This document shows positions 8,169-15,982 of a DNA stretch of 33,442 nucleotides, piece by piece (position 1 is the first letter of the stretch; the number at the start of each line of letters is the position of its first letter). Both the position numbers and the translations under genes were made by a program. The notes beneath the pieces were generated by a model, which saw only the letters and a program-made list of their open reading frames with translations, was not told the origin of the DNA and did no database searches. This DNA comes from Chloroflexota bacterium (GTDB taxonomy: Bacteria > Chloroflexota > UBA11872), in contig JAJDZD010000008.1 of the NCBI GenBank assembly GCA_022824865.1, positions 1 to 33,442 of the forward strand. The letters run 5' to 3'.

Positions 8169-9065
8169 GTGTCAGGTCGCAGACCCGAACACGGTCAAAA
8201 CATCCTGCGGTCGAGTCGGCTCGCACGCCAACTCCTCGCTAAGACTTCTATCTCGGCCGACGATCTGGTCCTCGACATCGGGGCCGGTCGAGGTGCGCTT
8301 ACCGCGCCGCTTTCGGAACGCTGCCGACGGGTCGTGGCCTACGAGGTTGATCCGCGTGTCTTTCGCGTTCTTGAGCGGCGGTTTCGAGACTCGGCCAACG
8401 TAACGCTCGTCCAGGCGGATTTCCTGACGTGCAAATTGCCGCGCGGACCCTATAAGGTCTGCGCCAACCTGCCGTTCAACATCACGGCTGACGTTGTCGC
8501 CAAACTGACCAGCGGCGTTGATCCGCCCCAGGCCGCCTACCTGGTCGTTCAGCGTGAGGCAGTCAAGCGCTTCACGGTGAGTCGCCGCCAACGCTTCACA
8601 CTCGTTGCCTGCCTTCTGTATCCGCGCTGGCACGCCAGAGTGCTCACCCACATCCCCGCCACGGCCTTCTATCCGCCGCCCTCAGTCGGCGCCGCGCAAC
8701 TCCACCTGAAACTGAGGTCCAAACCGTTGATCGCCGCTCGCCACGACGCCTTGTTCCGGGATCTCGTGACCCAGGGCTTCATTGGCGGCTCGTGTCTGGG
8801 AGATGCATTGCGTCCGCTGCTCACCACGCGACAGCTGCGTCGGATCGCCAGCGACCTGGACCTGGAACTCGATCAGTCGTCGTCGCACGTGCGCCCCGAG
8901 CAGTGGCTCGCCTTGTTGCGCTTCGTGCTCGCGCATCGGCATCAGGTGAACCTCTCCCACATTCGCCGATCGCATGCCCGACTTCAGAAGCAGCAACGTC
9001 GACTGCGCAAATCGCACCGCACGCGATTCACGCGGAGCCGGTTCCGACAATCTGGGAGGGGCTAG
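8169..9065 (+). CDS. Erm-like 23S rRNA (adenine-N6)-methyltransferase
   Basis: About 298 residues. Erm enzymes methylate A2058 of 23S rRNA and confer macrolide-lincosamide-streptogramin B resistance. Visible features are the HGQNIL entry motif, SAM motif I VLDIGAGRGALTAPL, the acidic VAYEVDPRVF, LVQADFL and the catalytic N-L-P-F box (ANLPFNITADVV, residues about 100-103), then YLVVQREAVKRF. A long Arg/Lys-rich C-terminal tail follows, as in actinomycete Erm proteins. KsgA/RsmA is the alternative; NLPF rather than NLPY and the basic tail favour Erm. Starts available in this frame are GTG 8169 and TTG 8160; no ATG exists before the upstream stop at 8130. I prefer GTG. Substrate and phenotype are inference. 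Confidence 0.82.
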   Translation: MSGRRPEHGQNILRSSRLARQLLAKTSISADDLVLDIGAGRGALTAPLSERCRRVVAYEVDPRVFRVLERRFRDSANVTLVQADFLTCKLPRGPYKVCANLPFNITADVVAKLTSGVDPPQAAYLVVQREAVKRFTVSRRQRFTLVACLLYPRWHARVLTHIPATAFYPPPSVGAAQLHLKLRSKPLIAARHDALFRDLVTQGFIGGSCLGDALRPLLTTRQLRRIASDLDLELDQSSSHVRPEQWLALLRFVLAHRHQVNLSHIRRSHARLQKQQRRLRKSHRTRFTRSRFRQSGRG

Positions 9066-9076
9066 ATCCTCCCGGA
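9051..9076 (+). terminator. possible hairpin at the end of the Erm gene
   Basis: GGGAGG (9054-9059) and CCTCCC (9068-9073) extend by TCT/GGA pairing to a 9-bp stem with one wobble, around an 8-nt loop containing the TAG stop. There is no T-run after it, so intrinsic termination is only possible. Confidence 0.3.
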
Positions 9077-9262
9077 GACTCCGCTGCAACAACATCGGAA
9101 CAGAAGGTGTTGACCTCCTGACTGACCCCGAAATCGACCGCCAGGCTCCCACTGAGCATTGGCATCGAAGCCATAGAGCCGAGCGAGGCTGGCCCTGGGC
9201 GGTGGGACCACAACCTGAGAATTGACCGGCACAACCCGGACGCCGGAAGTGCCGAAAAAAGG

Positions 9263-9826
9263 TCAGGCTTCTGGTATTGAGGGGCCACGGCATTTCCCAG
9301 ATTCTTGAGACAGCATCGCGTCCCTCACGCTTGGCCGGCGGACACGTTGACCGGCACTTCGGTCCAGCGCCTCCACAACGAGAGCCCCATAGACATCCCA
9401 CTCCTGCCGAAGGGGCAGGTCGCCCGCGCCAAACCAGCGAACCTCTGTGTGTTCCTGAGGTGCAGCGTTGACGGGCTCTCCGTCCCAAGAGTTCACTTCG
9501 TAGAGATGAACGACCACAGGCCCTGCCGGAATATCGACTGACCCCAATCGCCTGAACGCAACCACGTCAATCCCCAGCTCCTCGCAGGCCTCCCGGCGCA
9601 GCGCGTCATCGGGATGCTCTCCCGAGTTGACGTGGCCACCGAACAGGTCCCAGACATCCGGATTGATCCGAGATGCCGGGGAGCGGTGGACAAGCAACAC
9701 CCTGCCGTCTCTGATCACGGCTCCAGCAACGCCAACCGCCGCGGAGTCGCTTAGGTCCATAGCGCCCCCTGACTGATCCGTTGCAGCGTATTCGCTTTGG
9801 CGGATCAGGTCGCTTGGAGTCGTCAT
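9263..9826 (-). CDS. Nudix hydrolase
   Basis: 187 residues with an exact Nudix box, G-x5-E-x7-REUxEExGU, beginning GHVNSGE and ending REACEELGI. This is the metal-binding catalytic helix that hydrolyses nucleoside diphosphates linked to another group. The fold starts near residue 28 (AAVGVAGAVIRDGRVLLVHRS). An N-terminal stretch of about 25 residues precedes it, and Met23 (9760) is an alternative start. The substrate (damaged dNTP, ADP-ribose or other) cannot be told. It faces the Erm gene tail to tail, with about 200 bp of DNA between them without a recognised gene. Confidence 0.92.
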   Translation of the reverse strand: MTTPSDLIRQSEYAATDQSGGAMDLSDSAAVGVAGAVIRDGRVLLVHRSPASRINPDVWDLFGGHVNSGEHPDDALRREACEELGIDVVAFRRLGSVDIPAGPVVVHLYEVNSWDGEPVNAAPQEHTEVRWFGAGDLPLRQEWDVYGALVVEALDRSAGQRVRRPSVRDAMLSQESGKCRGPSIPEA

Positions 9827-9907
9827 ACACGTGATCGTCAGGGTCGCAGGCCGGCCGCACAGTCACGGACGCCCGCAAGCCCTCATCCCCCGGGAATCCA
9901 CGGTTCA

Positions 9908-9927
9908 GCCGCTCCAAACAGAGCGGC
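9908..9927 (-). terminator. hairpin downstream of the VTT-domain gene
   Basis: A perfect 7-bp stem (GCCGCTC at 9908-9914, GAGCGGC at 9921-9927) with a 6-nt loop lies 15-34 nt past the stop of the leftward VTT gene. The position suits a terminator, but there is no T-run. Confidence 0.35.
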
Positions 9928-9941
9928 CTGGGGGCGATTGC

Positions 9942-10565
9942 CTAGAAGAACTGCCTTATGAAGTCCGCGCCCTGTACCCCAACTGCCGCAAACCCGATGT
10001 TCTTGATCAGCCTGCCCGCCCACGAGGCCACGAAGAACCTCCACCACCCCAGCCGTGCCGCGCCCGCAATAGTCCCTGCAAGGTCAAAGAACGGATTCGG
10101 AAGGGCGGCGATCGCAAAGATCACCAGCAGCCCCCAGCGCTTGATCCAGGCTTCCACCCGCTGATACGACGTTCGCCGCTGAATCCAGCGCGAACCCGTC
10201 ACCCCCAGCAAGTACGACACCATCTCGCCCGCCACCTGGCCCGTGGTCCCCACCAGCACCGGCCCCCACACGTTGTCGAACGCCACCGCAAACACGGCAA
10301 TCGATGCCCACCCGAACCCAGGCAGCATGAACAGCGCGCCCGACTGCACCGAGACCAGGAACAGCGCCAGGTAGGCCGGCCCGGCGTTTTGCCGAATCTC
10401 CTCCGCGTACGGGATGGCCGCTAGGCTCACACCGGTCACCACGACCAGCGACGCCACCTGCAGCCAGAAGACGCGCTTGTCTACAACCGAGGATCCCCGC
10501 CCGCCGGATTCGGCGGGCGGGAGGCTATCGGCCGGGGCGCTTGACGGGTCGGTTTCGATCTGCAT
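9942..10565 (-). CDS. VTT/DedA-like integral membrane protein
   Basis: 207 residues with a short polar N-terminus (about 30) and several hydrophobic segments (FWLQVASLVVVTGVSLAAI, AYLALFLVSVQSGALFMLPG, GPVLVGTTGQVAGEMVSYLL, LLVIFAIAALPNPFFDLAG, a C-terminal one). The VTT (SNARE-associated/YqaA-like) signature is seen in the re-entrant-like ALPNPFFDLAGTIAGAARL followed by FFVASWAGRLIKN. Family members are thought to act in lipid scrambling, undecaprenyl-phosphate recycling or membrane homeostasis; the role here is not known. It diverges from the fpg gene with 44 bp between the starts. Confidence 0.85.
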   Translation of the reverse strand: MQIETDPSSAPADSLPPAESGGRGSSVVDKRVFWLQVASLVVVTGVSLAAIPYAEEIRQNAGPAYLALFLVSVQSGALFMLPGFGWASIAVFAVAFDNVWGPVLVGTTGQVAGEMVSYLLGVTGSRWIQRRTSYQRVEAWIKRWGLLVIFAIAALPNPFFDLAGTIAGAARLGWWRFFVASWAGRLIKNIGFAAVGVQGADFIRQFF

Positions 10566-10609
10566 GCTGTGGGGCGCGACGCACGCGCCAGTCCCATAGT
10601 CTCGCGGTT

Positions 10610-11437
10610 ATGCCTGAGTTGCCAGAAGTTGAAACGATCCGCCGCGAGCTGGTCTCCTACATCGTAGGACGAACCGTGCGCCGCGCGACAGTCCTGGATC
10701 CCAAACTCACCCTCGGCCTGCCCGTCCAGGAGTTCGAATTCCGCCTCATCGGCCAGCGCGTCGAAGGCGTCGACCGCCGCGGCAAGTACCTGCTGGTGCG
10801 CCTCAGCGACCGCGTGCTGGTCCTGCACCTCATGATGAGCGGCCGCGTCCACCTGCGCCCGGCCGACGCCATCCAACCGCACACCCGGCTGGTGCTGGCC
10901 CTGGATCGAGACCCCGCCCTCCACTTCGTCGACGTCCGACGCTTCGGCCGCGCCTGGGCGCTGGACGAATCCGACCTGCCCGCCGTCATCGGCAATCTGG
11001 GACCCGAACCCCTGGGCGACGCCTTCGACTGGCGCACCCTCCGCGACGCCTTCAGCGACCGCCAGGTGGCCGTCAAATCCGCGCTGCTGGACCAGCGCAC
11101 CGTCGCGGGTGTCGGCAACATCTACGCCGACGAGGCCCTCTTCAGCGCCCGCATTCACCCGGAGACGCCCGTCGACCGCATCTCGACGTACAAACTCAAG
11201 GCGCTTGCCAAAGGCGTCGTGGAGGCCTTGGAATCCGGCATCGCCAACCACGGCACCTCATTCAGCACCTTCGAAACCAGCCGGGGCACCCCCGGCGGCC
11301 ACCAGGACCACCTCCAGGTCTTCCGCCGCACCGGCCAGCCCTGCCCCCGCTGCGCCCGCCCCATCCGCCGCATCGTCGTCGGCCAGCGCAGCACCCACTA
11401 CTGTTCGTTCTGCCAGCGCCGCCCACGCGGCGCCTAG
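10610..11437 (+). CDS. mutM: formamidopyrimidine-DNA glycosylase (MutM/Fpg)
   Basis: 275 residues, typical for Fpg, which excises 8-oxoguanine and formamidopyrimidines and cleaves the abasic site. The mature N-terminus PELPEVETI carries the catalytic Pro2 and Glu3, and Lys59 lies in RRGKYLLV. The helix-two-turn-helix is in LLDQRTVAGVGNIYADEALF. The C-terminal zinc finger is C-x2-C-x16-C-x2-C (CPRC...CSFC). The ATG at 10610 is fixed by the need for Pro2. It ends only 9 bp from the end of the convergent DUF3500 gene. Confidence 0.97.
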   Translation: MPELPEVETIRRELVSYIVGRTVRRATVLDPKLTLGLPVQEFEFRLIGQRVEGVDRRGKYLLVRLSDRVLVLHLMMSGRVHLRPADAIQPHTRLVLALDRDPALHFVDVRRFGRAWALDESDLPAVIGNLGPEPLGDAFDWRTLRDAFSDRQVAVKSALLDQRTVAGVGNIYADEALFSARIHPETPVDRISTYKLKALAKGVVEALESGIANHGTSFSTFETSRGTPGGHQDHLQVFRRTGQPCPRCARPIRRIVVGQRSTHYCSFCQRRPRGA

Positions 11438-11446
11438 GCGCTTCAA

Positions 11447-12530
11447 TCAGTTCGCCGCAACCGCGGCCTGTCCGTATTCGTTGGTCGGATTCCGATAAAC
11501 CGAGTGGTAATGCGACCCTGCGCCGCCCAACCGTCCCTCGGTCGAAAACTCGATGATCAGCGAGGGCCCCTGGATCCGGAAATAGATCGACCCGCCGTCC
11601 ACCTCGCCATGCCAGGCAAAGTGCAGGTCGTCCAGTTCGTCTCGAATCTCGTCCATCCGGGCCTGCCCGCTTGCCGCATCCAGCACACCCACCCACAGCC
11701 CAATGGCGTCCAGCAACACCTGCTGCTGCTCCGCGCTCCAATCCCCCGCGGCGGCGCCTTGAACCTCGGGAACCACCCCATCTCGTCCCGCCCCCGCCTG
11801 CACGCCATTCGGCCGGCTCGCCAGCGTGGCCCGCGCCCTCGTCTCACCATCCAGCGCGCTGATCACCGCACGGCCCGCGTTCGCGAATGGATCCAGCGGC
11901 GCCATTGTCGAATTGCCATGCGTGAAGGTCGCCGGCTCGATCCCCAGGAACGTCGGCGATAGGTAGCTCCGCCCGTCCACCACCGTCACGTTCACCGCCA
12001 GGTGATGCCCCCCGAACTGCCAACCCCACGGCGCCTGATCCGACGGCTCCCCAAAGAACGCCAGCCAGTAATGGTCGGCGCTGAACCGCGAACTGTTCCC
12101 GCCACGCGACTCCGCCAGCGCGTCCTCCGCCCGCACGATCCCCGTCACCACTTCGTATCCCGCCGGACTCAGCGCCACCGCCAGGAAGTGGTGCAACGCG
12201 TCCCTCTGCTCCAGGTTCAGGTCCCCAATCCGCGCCCCGTTCCGCTCGAATCGCACGGAACCCGGCGGCAGGTTCGACCAGTTCGCCCGCCTCGTATCCC
12301 CAAAACTCCAGCACCGCCGCCGCCTGTTGTGCCTCGGTCAGTTCGGCGATAAACGCATTGGCGGCGGTGACCACCGTGGAGGTCGCCTCCGATTCCGCCG
12401 GCGAAGCCACGGCCACTGGCGTCGACGACGTCGGCTCAACCGCGGTCGTCCCGCCAGGCGCCCCGCCTTCACACCCAACCAGCACAGCGGCCGCCACCGC
12501 CGCGGCTGCCGCAACCAACCGTCGTCCCAT
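11447..12530 (-). pseudogene. DUF3500 lipoprotein, split by a 1-nt frameshift
   Basis: The 5' part encodes a lipoprotein signal (lipobox LVGC near residue 20), a Ser/Thr/Glu linker and the DUF3500 start TAANAFIAELTEAQQAAAVLEF. There the frame breaks at a run of four T (12302-12305 on the complement). Removing one T continues as LEFGDTRRANWSNLPPGSV and then RFERNGARIGDLNLEQRDA, the expected DUF3500 order. The rest (11447 to about 12300) has LAFFGEPSD, GWQFGGHHLAVNVTVVDG and HYHSVYRNPTNEYG, all typical. DUF3500 function is unknown; the protein would be exported. The break may be a sequencing error in a homopolymer or real decay. It is the last gene of the rpmH operon; ATG 12530 and GTG 12533 directly follow the rqcH stop. 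Confidence 0.85.
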
Positions 12531-12533
12531 CAC

Positions 12534-14243
12534 TCAGGCTATCCGTTCCGCGCCCACATCCTCGGGCTTCCTCGGCGCCACCCGCAGCGTCCGCTCGTCG
12601 CGGTATGTCACCTGTCCCGGCCCCGCCCCGCGAATCGGCCGCACCCGCCGCCGCTGCGTCACATCCACCTCCAACGTCGCGTCGTCCCGCGCGGCGCTCA
12701 GATGCGCCGCAATCGACGCCGCCCGCTCGATCACAGCCTCGGGCGCCTCATCGTCGGGACACCGCAGCAACACGTGCGCTCCAGGGACTCCCCGCGCATG
12801 CAGCCACAGATCGTCTGGTGCCGACTCATGAAACGTCAGCCGATGATTCTCCGCCGCCGTCCGACCCGCCCGCACCTGGCACGTCCCCAGCATCCATCGT
12901 GCCGCCGCCGGTGCCGTCCGCCGGTTGGCCTTCGACGTGCCGTACCCCGCTTCAGCCAGCGTGGCCTCGAGCCCCTGCCGCACCCCCGGCGAATCCGCCC
13001 GCGCCAGGTCGTCCGCCGCTTGTCGTAGAAAGCCAATCTCCAACTCCGTACGTCTAAGCCGCCGCGGCGTCTCCCGCGCCGCCGTCCGTCGGTCCTTGGC
13101 CTGCGCGAAATATCGCTGCGCGTTCTCCACCACCGACCGCCGCGGATCCAGCTCGATCGTCCGCCCCTCGTGCTCGAACTCCCGCGTCCCCGGCGGCAAC
13201 CCATGCCCAAACGCCAGCAACGCCTCCCCCGCGGCCTGCAACTCGTCAGCCGCTGCGCTCTCCTCAAGCTCCTTCCGCAAGGCCGCCAACCGCCGCGTCG
13301 CCCGCTCCGTGGCCGAGGCGATCAATTGCTCCAGCCGTTCCTCCCGCGCGTCCTTTGCCGGCTCCGGTGCCGCCGTCGCCGCGTCAAAGGACTCCAGCGC
13401 CTCGCTCATCGACGCCATCGCCACGCTCGGCCCTTCAAACTGCGTCAGCGCATACGGCGCGAACGCCCGCCATCCGCCCTCACCGGGAACCAGCGACGGC
13501 CGCCACTCGCCCCGCGCCGCATCAGCCAGGATCGTCCCTAGGCCTTGCAACACCGGCGCCCAGTCGCGCACCTCACCAGCGGAAACACTCGCCGCATACC
13601 CGGCCCTCGCCAGCGCCTCGCGGGCCAGCGTCGGGCTCACCGCCCGCACGCCCCGCACCAACACCCGCCAGGCCGGCCCGCCCTTCTCACCGCTCCGACG
13701 CAACTCCTCCGGATTCACCGCCGCCGGCGCCGGCAGATCCAGCGCCGCGGGCGGTTCGTACTGCGCCCCCGGCTGAATCCGTCGCCGTCCATCTCCGCCC
13801 CGCGCCCTTCGCAGCGCGTCCCGAATCCGCCCTCCTTCATCCACCAGCAGCAGATTCGTCTGCCGCCCGATGAACTCCACGATCAGCCGCGTCCGCGCCG
13901 CCTCGGCCATCTCCGGTCCCTGCACTTCGAACGTCAGGTCCAGGATCCGCTCCGCCGGCGGCTGCACGATCTCCACCAGCCGCGCCCCCCGCACCCACTT
14001 TCGCGCCAGCAGCAGCAACGGGCTCGCCGCCTGAGTCCCCGCCCGCGGCCACCGGCTGGCAAACCGAACTCTCGGCTTATCCGGATCCGCGTCCACCAGC
14101 AGGTAGTGCCGTTCCTGTTGCCCGTAAATCTCCAGCGCCAGCGCCCCGGGCCTTGGCGACGCCACCCGCTGCACGCGCCCGCCCAACGCCCGGTCCTCGA
14201 TCTCCGACCGCACCGCCGCCAGCGTCAGCGCGTCAAAGTTCAC
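12534..14243 (-). CDS. rqcH: NFACT protein, Rqc2 homolog RqcH
   Basis: 569 residues with the NFACT order: NFACT-N (MNFDALTLAAVRSEIE, then LLLLARKWVRGARLVEIVQP, VEFIGRQTNLLLVDE), a central helical/coiled-coil region (about 310-420) and NFACT-R (DDLWLHARGVPGAHVLL, AASIAAHLSAARDD, PGQVTYRDERTLRVAP). RqcH binds obstructed 50S-peptidyl-tRNA complexes and adds C-terminal alanine tails for degradation. At the position of B. subtilis Asp97-Arg98, needed for tRNA binding, Glu98-Arg99 is seen, a conservative change. The start is GTG 14243 (MNFDA), overlapping the PfkB stop by 11 bp; the upstream frame inside pfkB has no family similarity. It sits in the L34/YidC operon, consistent with a 50S-linked role. 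Fibronectin-binding FbpA is the older name. Confidence 0.92.
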   Translation of the reverse strand: MNFDALTLAAVRSEIEDRALGGRVQRVASPRPGALALEIYGQQERHYLLVDADPDKPRVRFASRWPRAGTQAASPLLLLARKWVRGARLVEIVQPPAERILDLTFEVQGPEMAEAARTRLIVEFIGRQTNLLLVDEGGRIRDALRRARGGDGRRRIQPGAQYEPPAALDLPAPAAVNPEELRRSGEKGGPAWRVLVRGVRAVSPTLAREALARAGYAASVSAGEVRDWAPVLQGLGTILADAARGEWRPSLVPGEGGWRAFAPYALTQFEGPSVAMASMSEALESFDAATAAPEPAKDAREERLEQLIASATERATRRLAALRKELEESAAADELQAAGEALLAFGHGLPPGTREFEHEGRTIELDPRRSVVENAQRYFAQAKDRRTAARETPRRLRRTELEIGFLRQAADDLARADSPGVRQGLEATLAEAGYGTSKANRRTAPAAARWMLGTCQVRAGRTAAENHRLTFHESAPDDLWLHARGVPGAHVLLRCPDDEAPEAVIERAASIAAHLSAARDDATLEVDVTQRRRVRPIRGAGPGQVTYRDERTLRVAPRKPEDVGAERIA

Positions 14244-15081
14244 CCGCGCCTCCGGGCTCGGGCAGCCGGTGGAACGGTTCGGGCACGGGTTCGCTGATCC
14301 ACCGTGCCGCCGCCTCCGTCGCAATCCCCAGCGCCTCTCGCAGGTCGCTCGTCGCCCGGTAGGCGCTGAACAGCACCACCGCGAACACGTCCCCCGTGCC
14401 CGTCGGATTCCGCATCGGCCGCTCGATAACCGGGAACCGCAGCCAGCGCCCGCCCTCGTGCGCCTCTATCGCCCCGGCGCCGTCCGTCAGCACCCCTGCC
14501 CGCGACCGCGCCAGCAGCGCCCGCGCGGTATCCAGGTCCCCTGCCAGGTCTTCGGTGCTGAGAACACTTACGTCGGCGGCCCCGAACGCGCGCGCCGCCG
14601 AACGCGGCAGATCCACCCGCACGTGCCCATGCTCGTCCACCCGCCGCAGCAGCCCCTGTCCGGTCAGCGCCACAAATTCCCGCCCGGCCACTGCCTTGAC
14701 GACTGTTGGCCCCGTCTCCCGCAGAATCGGCCCCAGGTGCACGATCGCCGCGCCTGGCTCCAGGTCCGCAACCTCCGAAGCCCACAGCCGCGGCGCCCGC
14801 GCATGCACCAGTTGAATCCGCCCCTCGGGGCCGTAAATGTTCGAAAACGTGGCGGGCGCACGCGCCGGTCCCACGCGCCACGTGATCCCGGGAACCTCGT
14901 CGGCCAGTCGCCTCGCGTCCCGTCGCGGCAATCGCGTGGCCACCACCACCCGGTACCCCAGCGCCGCCGCCGCCCGACCGCTGTAGTACGCCGTCCCGCC
15001 AAAGGTCGAACCGTCCGGCGTCAAATCCCTCGTCACGTTGCCAAGCAGCAGGTACACCGGCCGCTCGGCCTCGGCGGTCAC
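14233..15081 (-). CDS. PfkB-family carbohydrate/nucleoside kinase
   Basis: 282 residues of ribokinase type. The N-terminal substrate-binding part has LLLGNVTRDLTP and a Gly-Gly near STFGGTAYYSGRAAAALG. The C-terminal signature NPTGTGDVFAVVLF holds the catalytic Asp in GTGD. The protein is slightly short, and the substrate cannot be assigned. GTG 15081 is chosen because it lies 13 bp after the jag stop; reading further upstream would run into jag. It overlaps rqcH by 11 bp, so it is translated with that operon. A sugar kinase between jag and rqcH is not part of the classical cluster. Confidence 0.86.
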   Translation of the reverse strand: MTAEAERPVYLLLGNVTRDLTPDGSTFGGTAYYSGRAAAALGYRVVVATRLPRRDARRLADEVPGITWRVGPARAPATFSNIYGPEGRIQLVHARAPRLWASEVADLEPGAAIVHLGPILRETGPTVVKAVAGREFVALTGQGLLRRVDEHGHVRVDLPRSAARAFGAADVSVLSTEDLAGDLDTARALLARSRAGVLTDGAGAIEAHEGGRWLRFPVIERPMRNPTGTGDVFAVVLFSAYRATSDLREALGIATEAAARWISEPVPEPFHRLPEPGGAGEL

Positions 15082-15094
15082 GTGGCGCTGGCGG

Positions 15095-15982
15095 TCAGGC
15101 CCTGGGGCTGATGACGACGCGGCGCTCGTCGCCCTCGCCGATGCTGTACGTCCGCACATCCTCGTCGTCCGCCAGCGCCACGTGTACCAGCCTTCGCTCG
15201 TTGGCCGGCATGGCCTCCAGCGTGATCGGCTCCTTGGTGGCCCGGACTTCGTCCGCCAGCGTTTCCGCCAGTTCAGCCAGTTGATCCGCCCGCCGCTGCC
15301 GGTACCCGTTCACGTCCACGATCACCCGGCACGGCCGGCCCAGCCGCCGGCCCAGCATCAGGTTCACCAGGTACCCAAACGCCCGTAGCGTCTCACCCTG
15401 CCGCCCGATCAGCCGCCCAAAGTCCTCGTCGCCCACGATGTTGTACGCCAGCGGCTCGTCCGACACGAGGTCGAAATCCGCCACGAACCCCATTCGGTCA
15501 AGCAAGCTCTCCAGCAGCTCTTCGGCCTCGTTCTCCAGGTCCTCGCCTGACTCCAACAGCTCGCCGCGCGGACGCCGGACGGCCGGAGGCGAGGGCTTGC
15601 TCGGTTCCGCTGCAGTCGTCTCCTCGGCGACCGGCGGCGGCATCTTGGCGGCCGGCTCTTCGCGGGGCTCGGCCTCAACCTGGGGCCGTTCCGCCGTGAG
15701 TGGCACGTCGGCTTCAGCTTCGGCTTCCTCGGCCACGGCCTCGTCCTGATCCTCGTCCTCTTCGTCCTCTTCCTCTTCCGAATACGGCTGGCTTCGTACC
15801 CGCACCCGTACCCGCGCGTCCTCGCGGCCCATGCCCAGCACGCCGCGCGAGCCGGAATTGATCACGTCCACGTCAATCTCATCCAGCGTCACGTTCAATT
15901 GCAGCAGCGCGCGTTTCACCGCGTCTTCCACCGAACTGCCGGTTACGATCACGCCGTCGCCGGCGCCAGAATCGTTAGCCAC
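15095..15982 (-). CDS. jag: Jag/KhpB RNA-binding protein (Jag-N, KH, R3H)
   Basis: 295 residues. The Jag-N domain (about 8-62, ending GSRGVLGMGREDARVRV) is followed by a very acidic linker (residues 69-93 nearly all Glu/Asp/Ala) and a Pro/Glu-rich spacer. A KH domain has the GxxG loop as GRQG (193-196, GRLIGRQGETLRAFGYL), and an R3H domain has NERRLVH (Arg263 and His267 of RxxxH). KhpB binds RNA, usually with KhpA, and influences cell division and elongation; it is the classical neighbour of yidC. It overlaps the yidC stop by 8 bp. The acidic linker complements the poly-Arg tail of the neighbouring YidC. Confidence 0.95.
   Translation of the reverse strand: MANDSGAGDGVIVTGSSVEDAVKRALLQLNVTLDEIDVDVINSGSRGVLGMGREDARVRVRVRSQPYSEEEEDEEDEDQDEAVAEEAEAEADVPLTAERPQVEAEPREEPAAKMPPPVAEETTAAEPSKPSPPAVRRPRGELLESGEDLENEAEELLESLLDRMGFVADFDLVSDEPLAYNIVGDEDFGRLIGRQGETLRAFGYLVNLMLGRRLGRPCRVIVDVNGYRQRRADQLAELAETLADEVRATKEPITLEAMPANERRLVHVALADDEDVRTYSIGEGDERRVVISPRA

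Noticed and set aside
8169..9065. KsgA/RsmA 16S rRNA dimethyltransferase
   Set aside because: The catalytic box is NLPF rather than NLPY, and a long basic C-terminal tail is present, both favouring Erm; it stays an alternative until a phylogeny is made.
9028..9288. A possible 86-residue gene on the minus strand between the Erm and Nudix genes
   Set aside because: It overlaps both neighbours, has no recognisable family, no convincing ribosome site and an unremarkable composition.
12290..12320. Programmed frameshifting in the DUF3500 gene
   Set aside because: No heptameric slippery site or downstream structure is evident; a one-base insertion in a T run explains it more simply.
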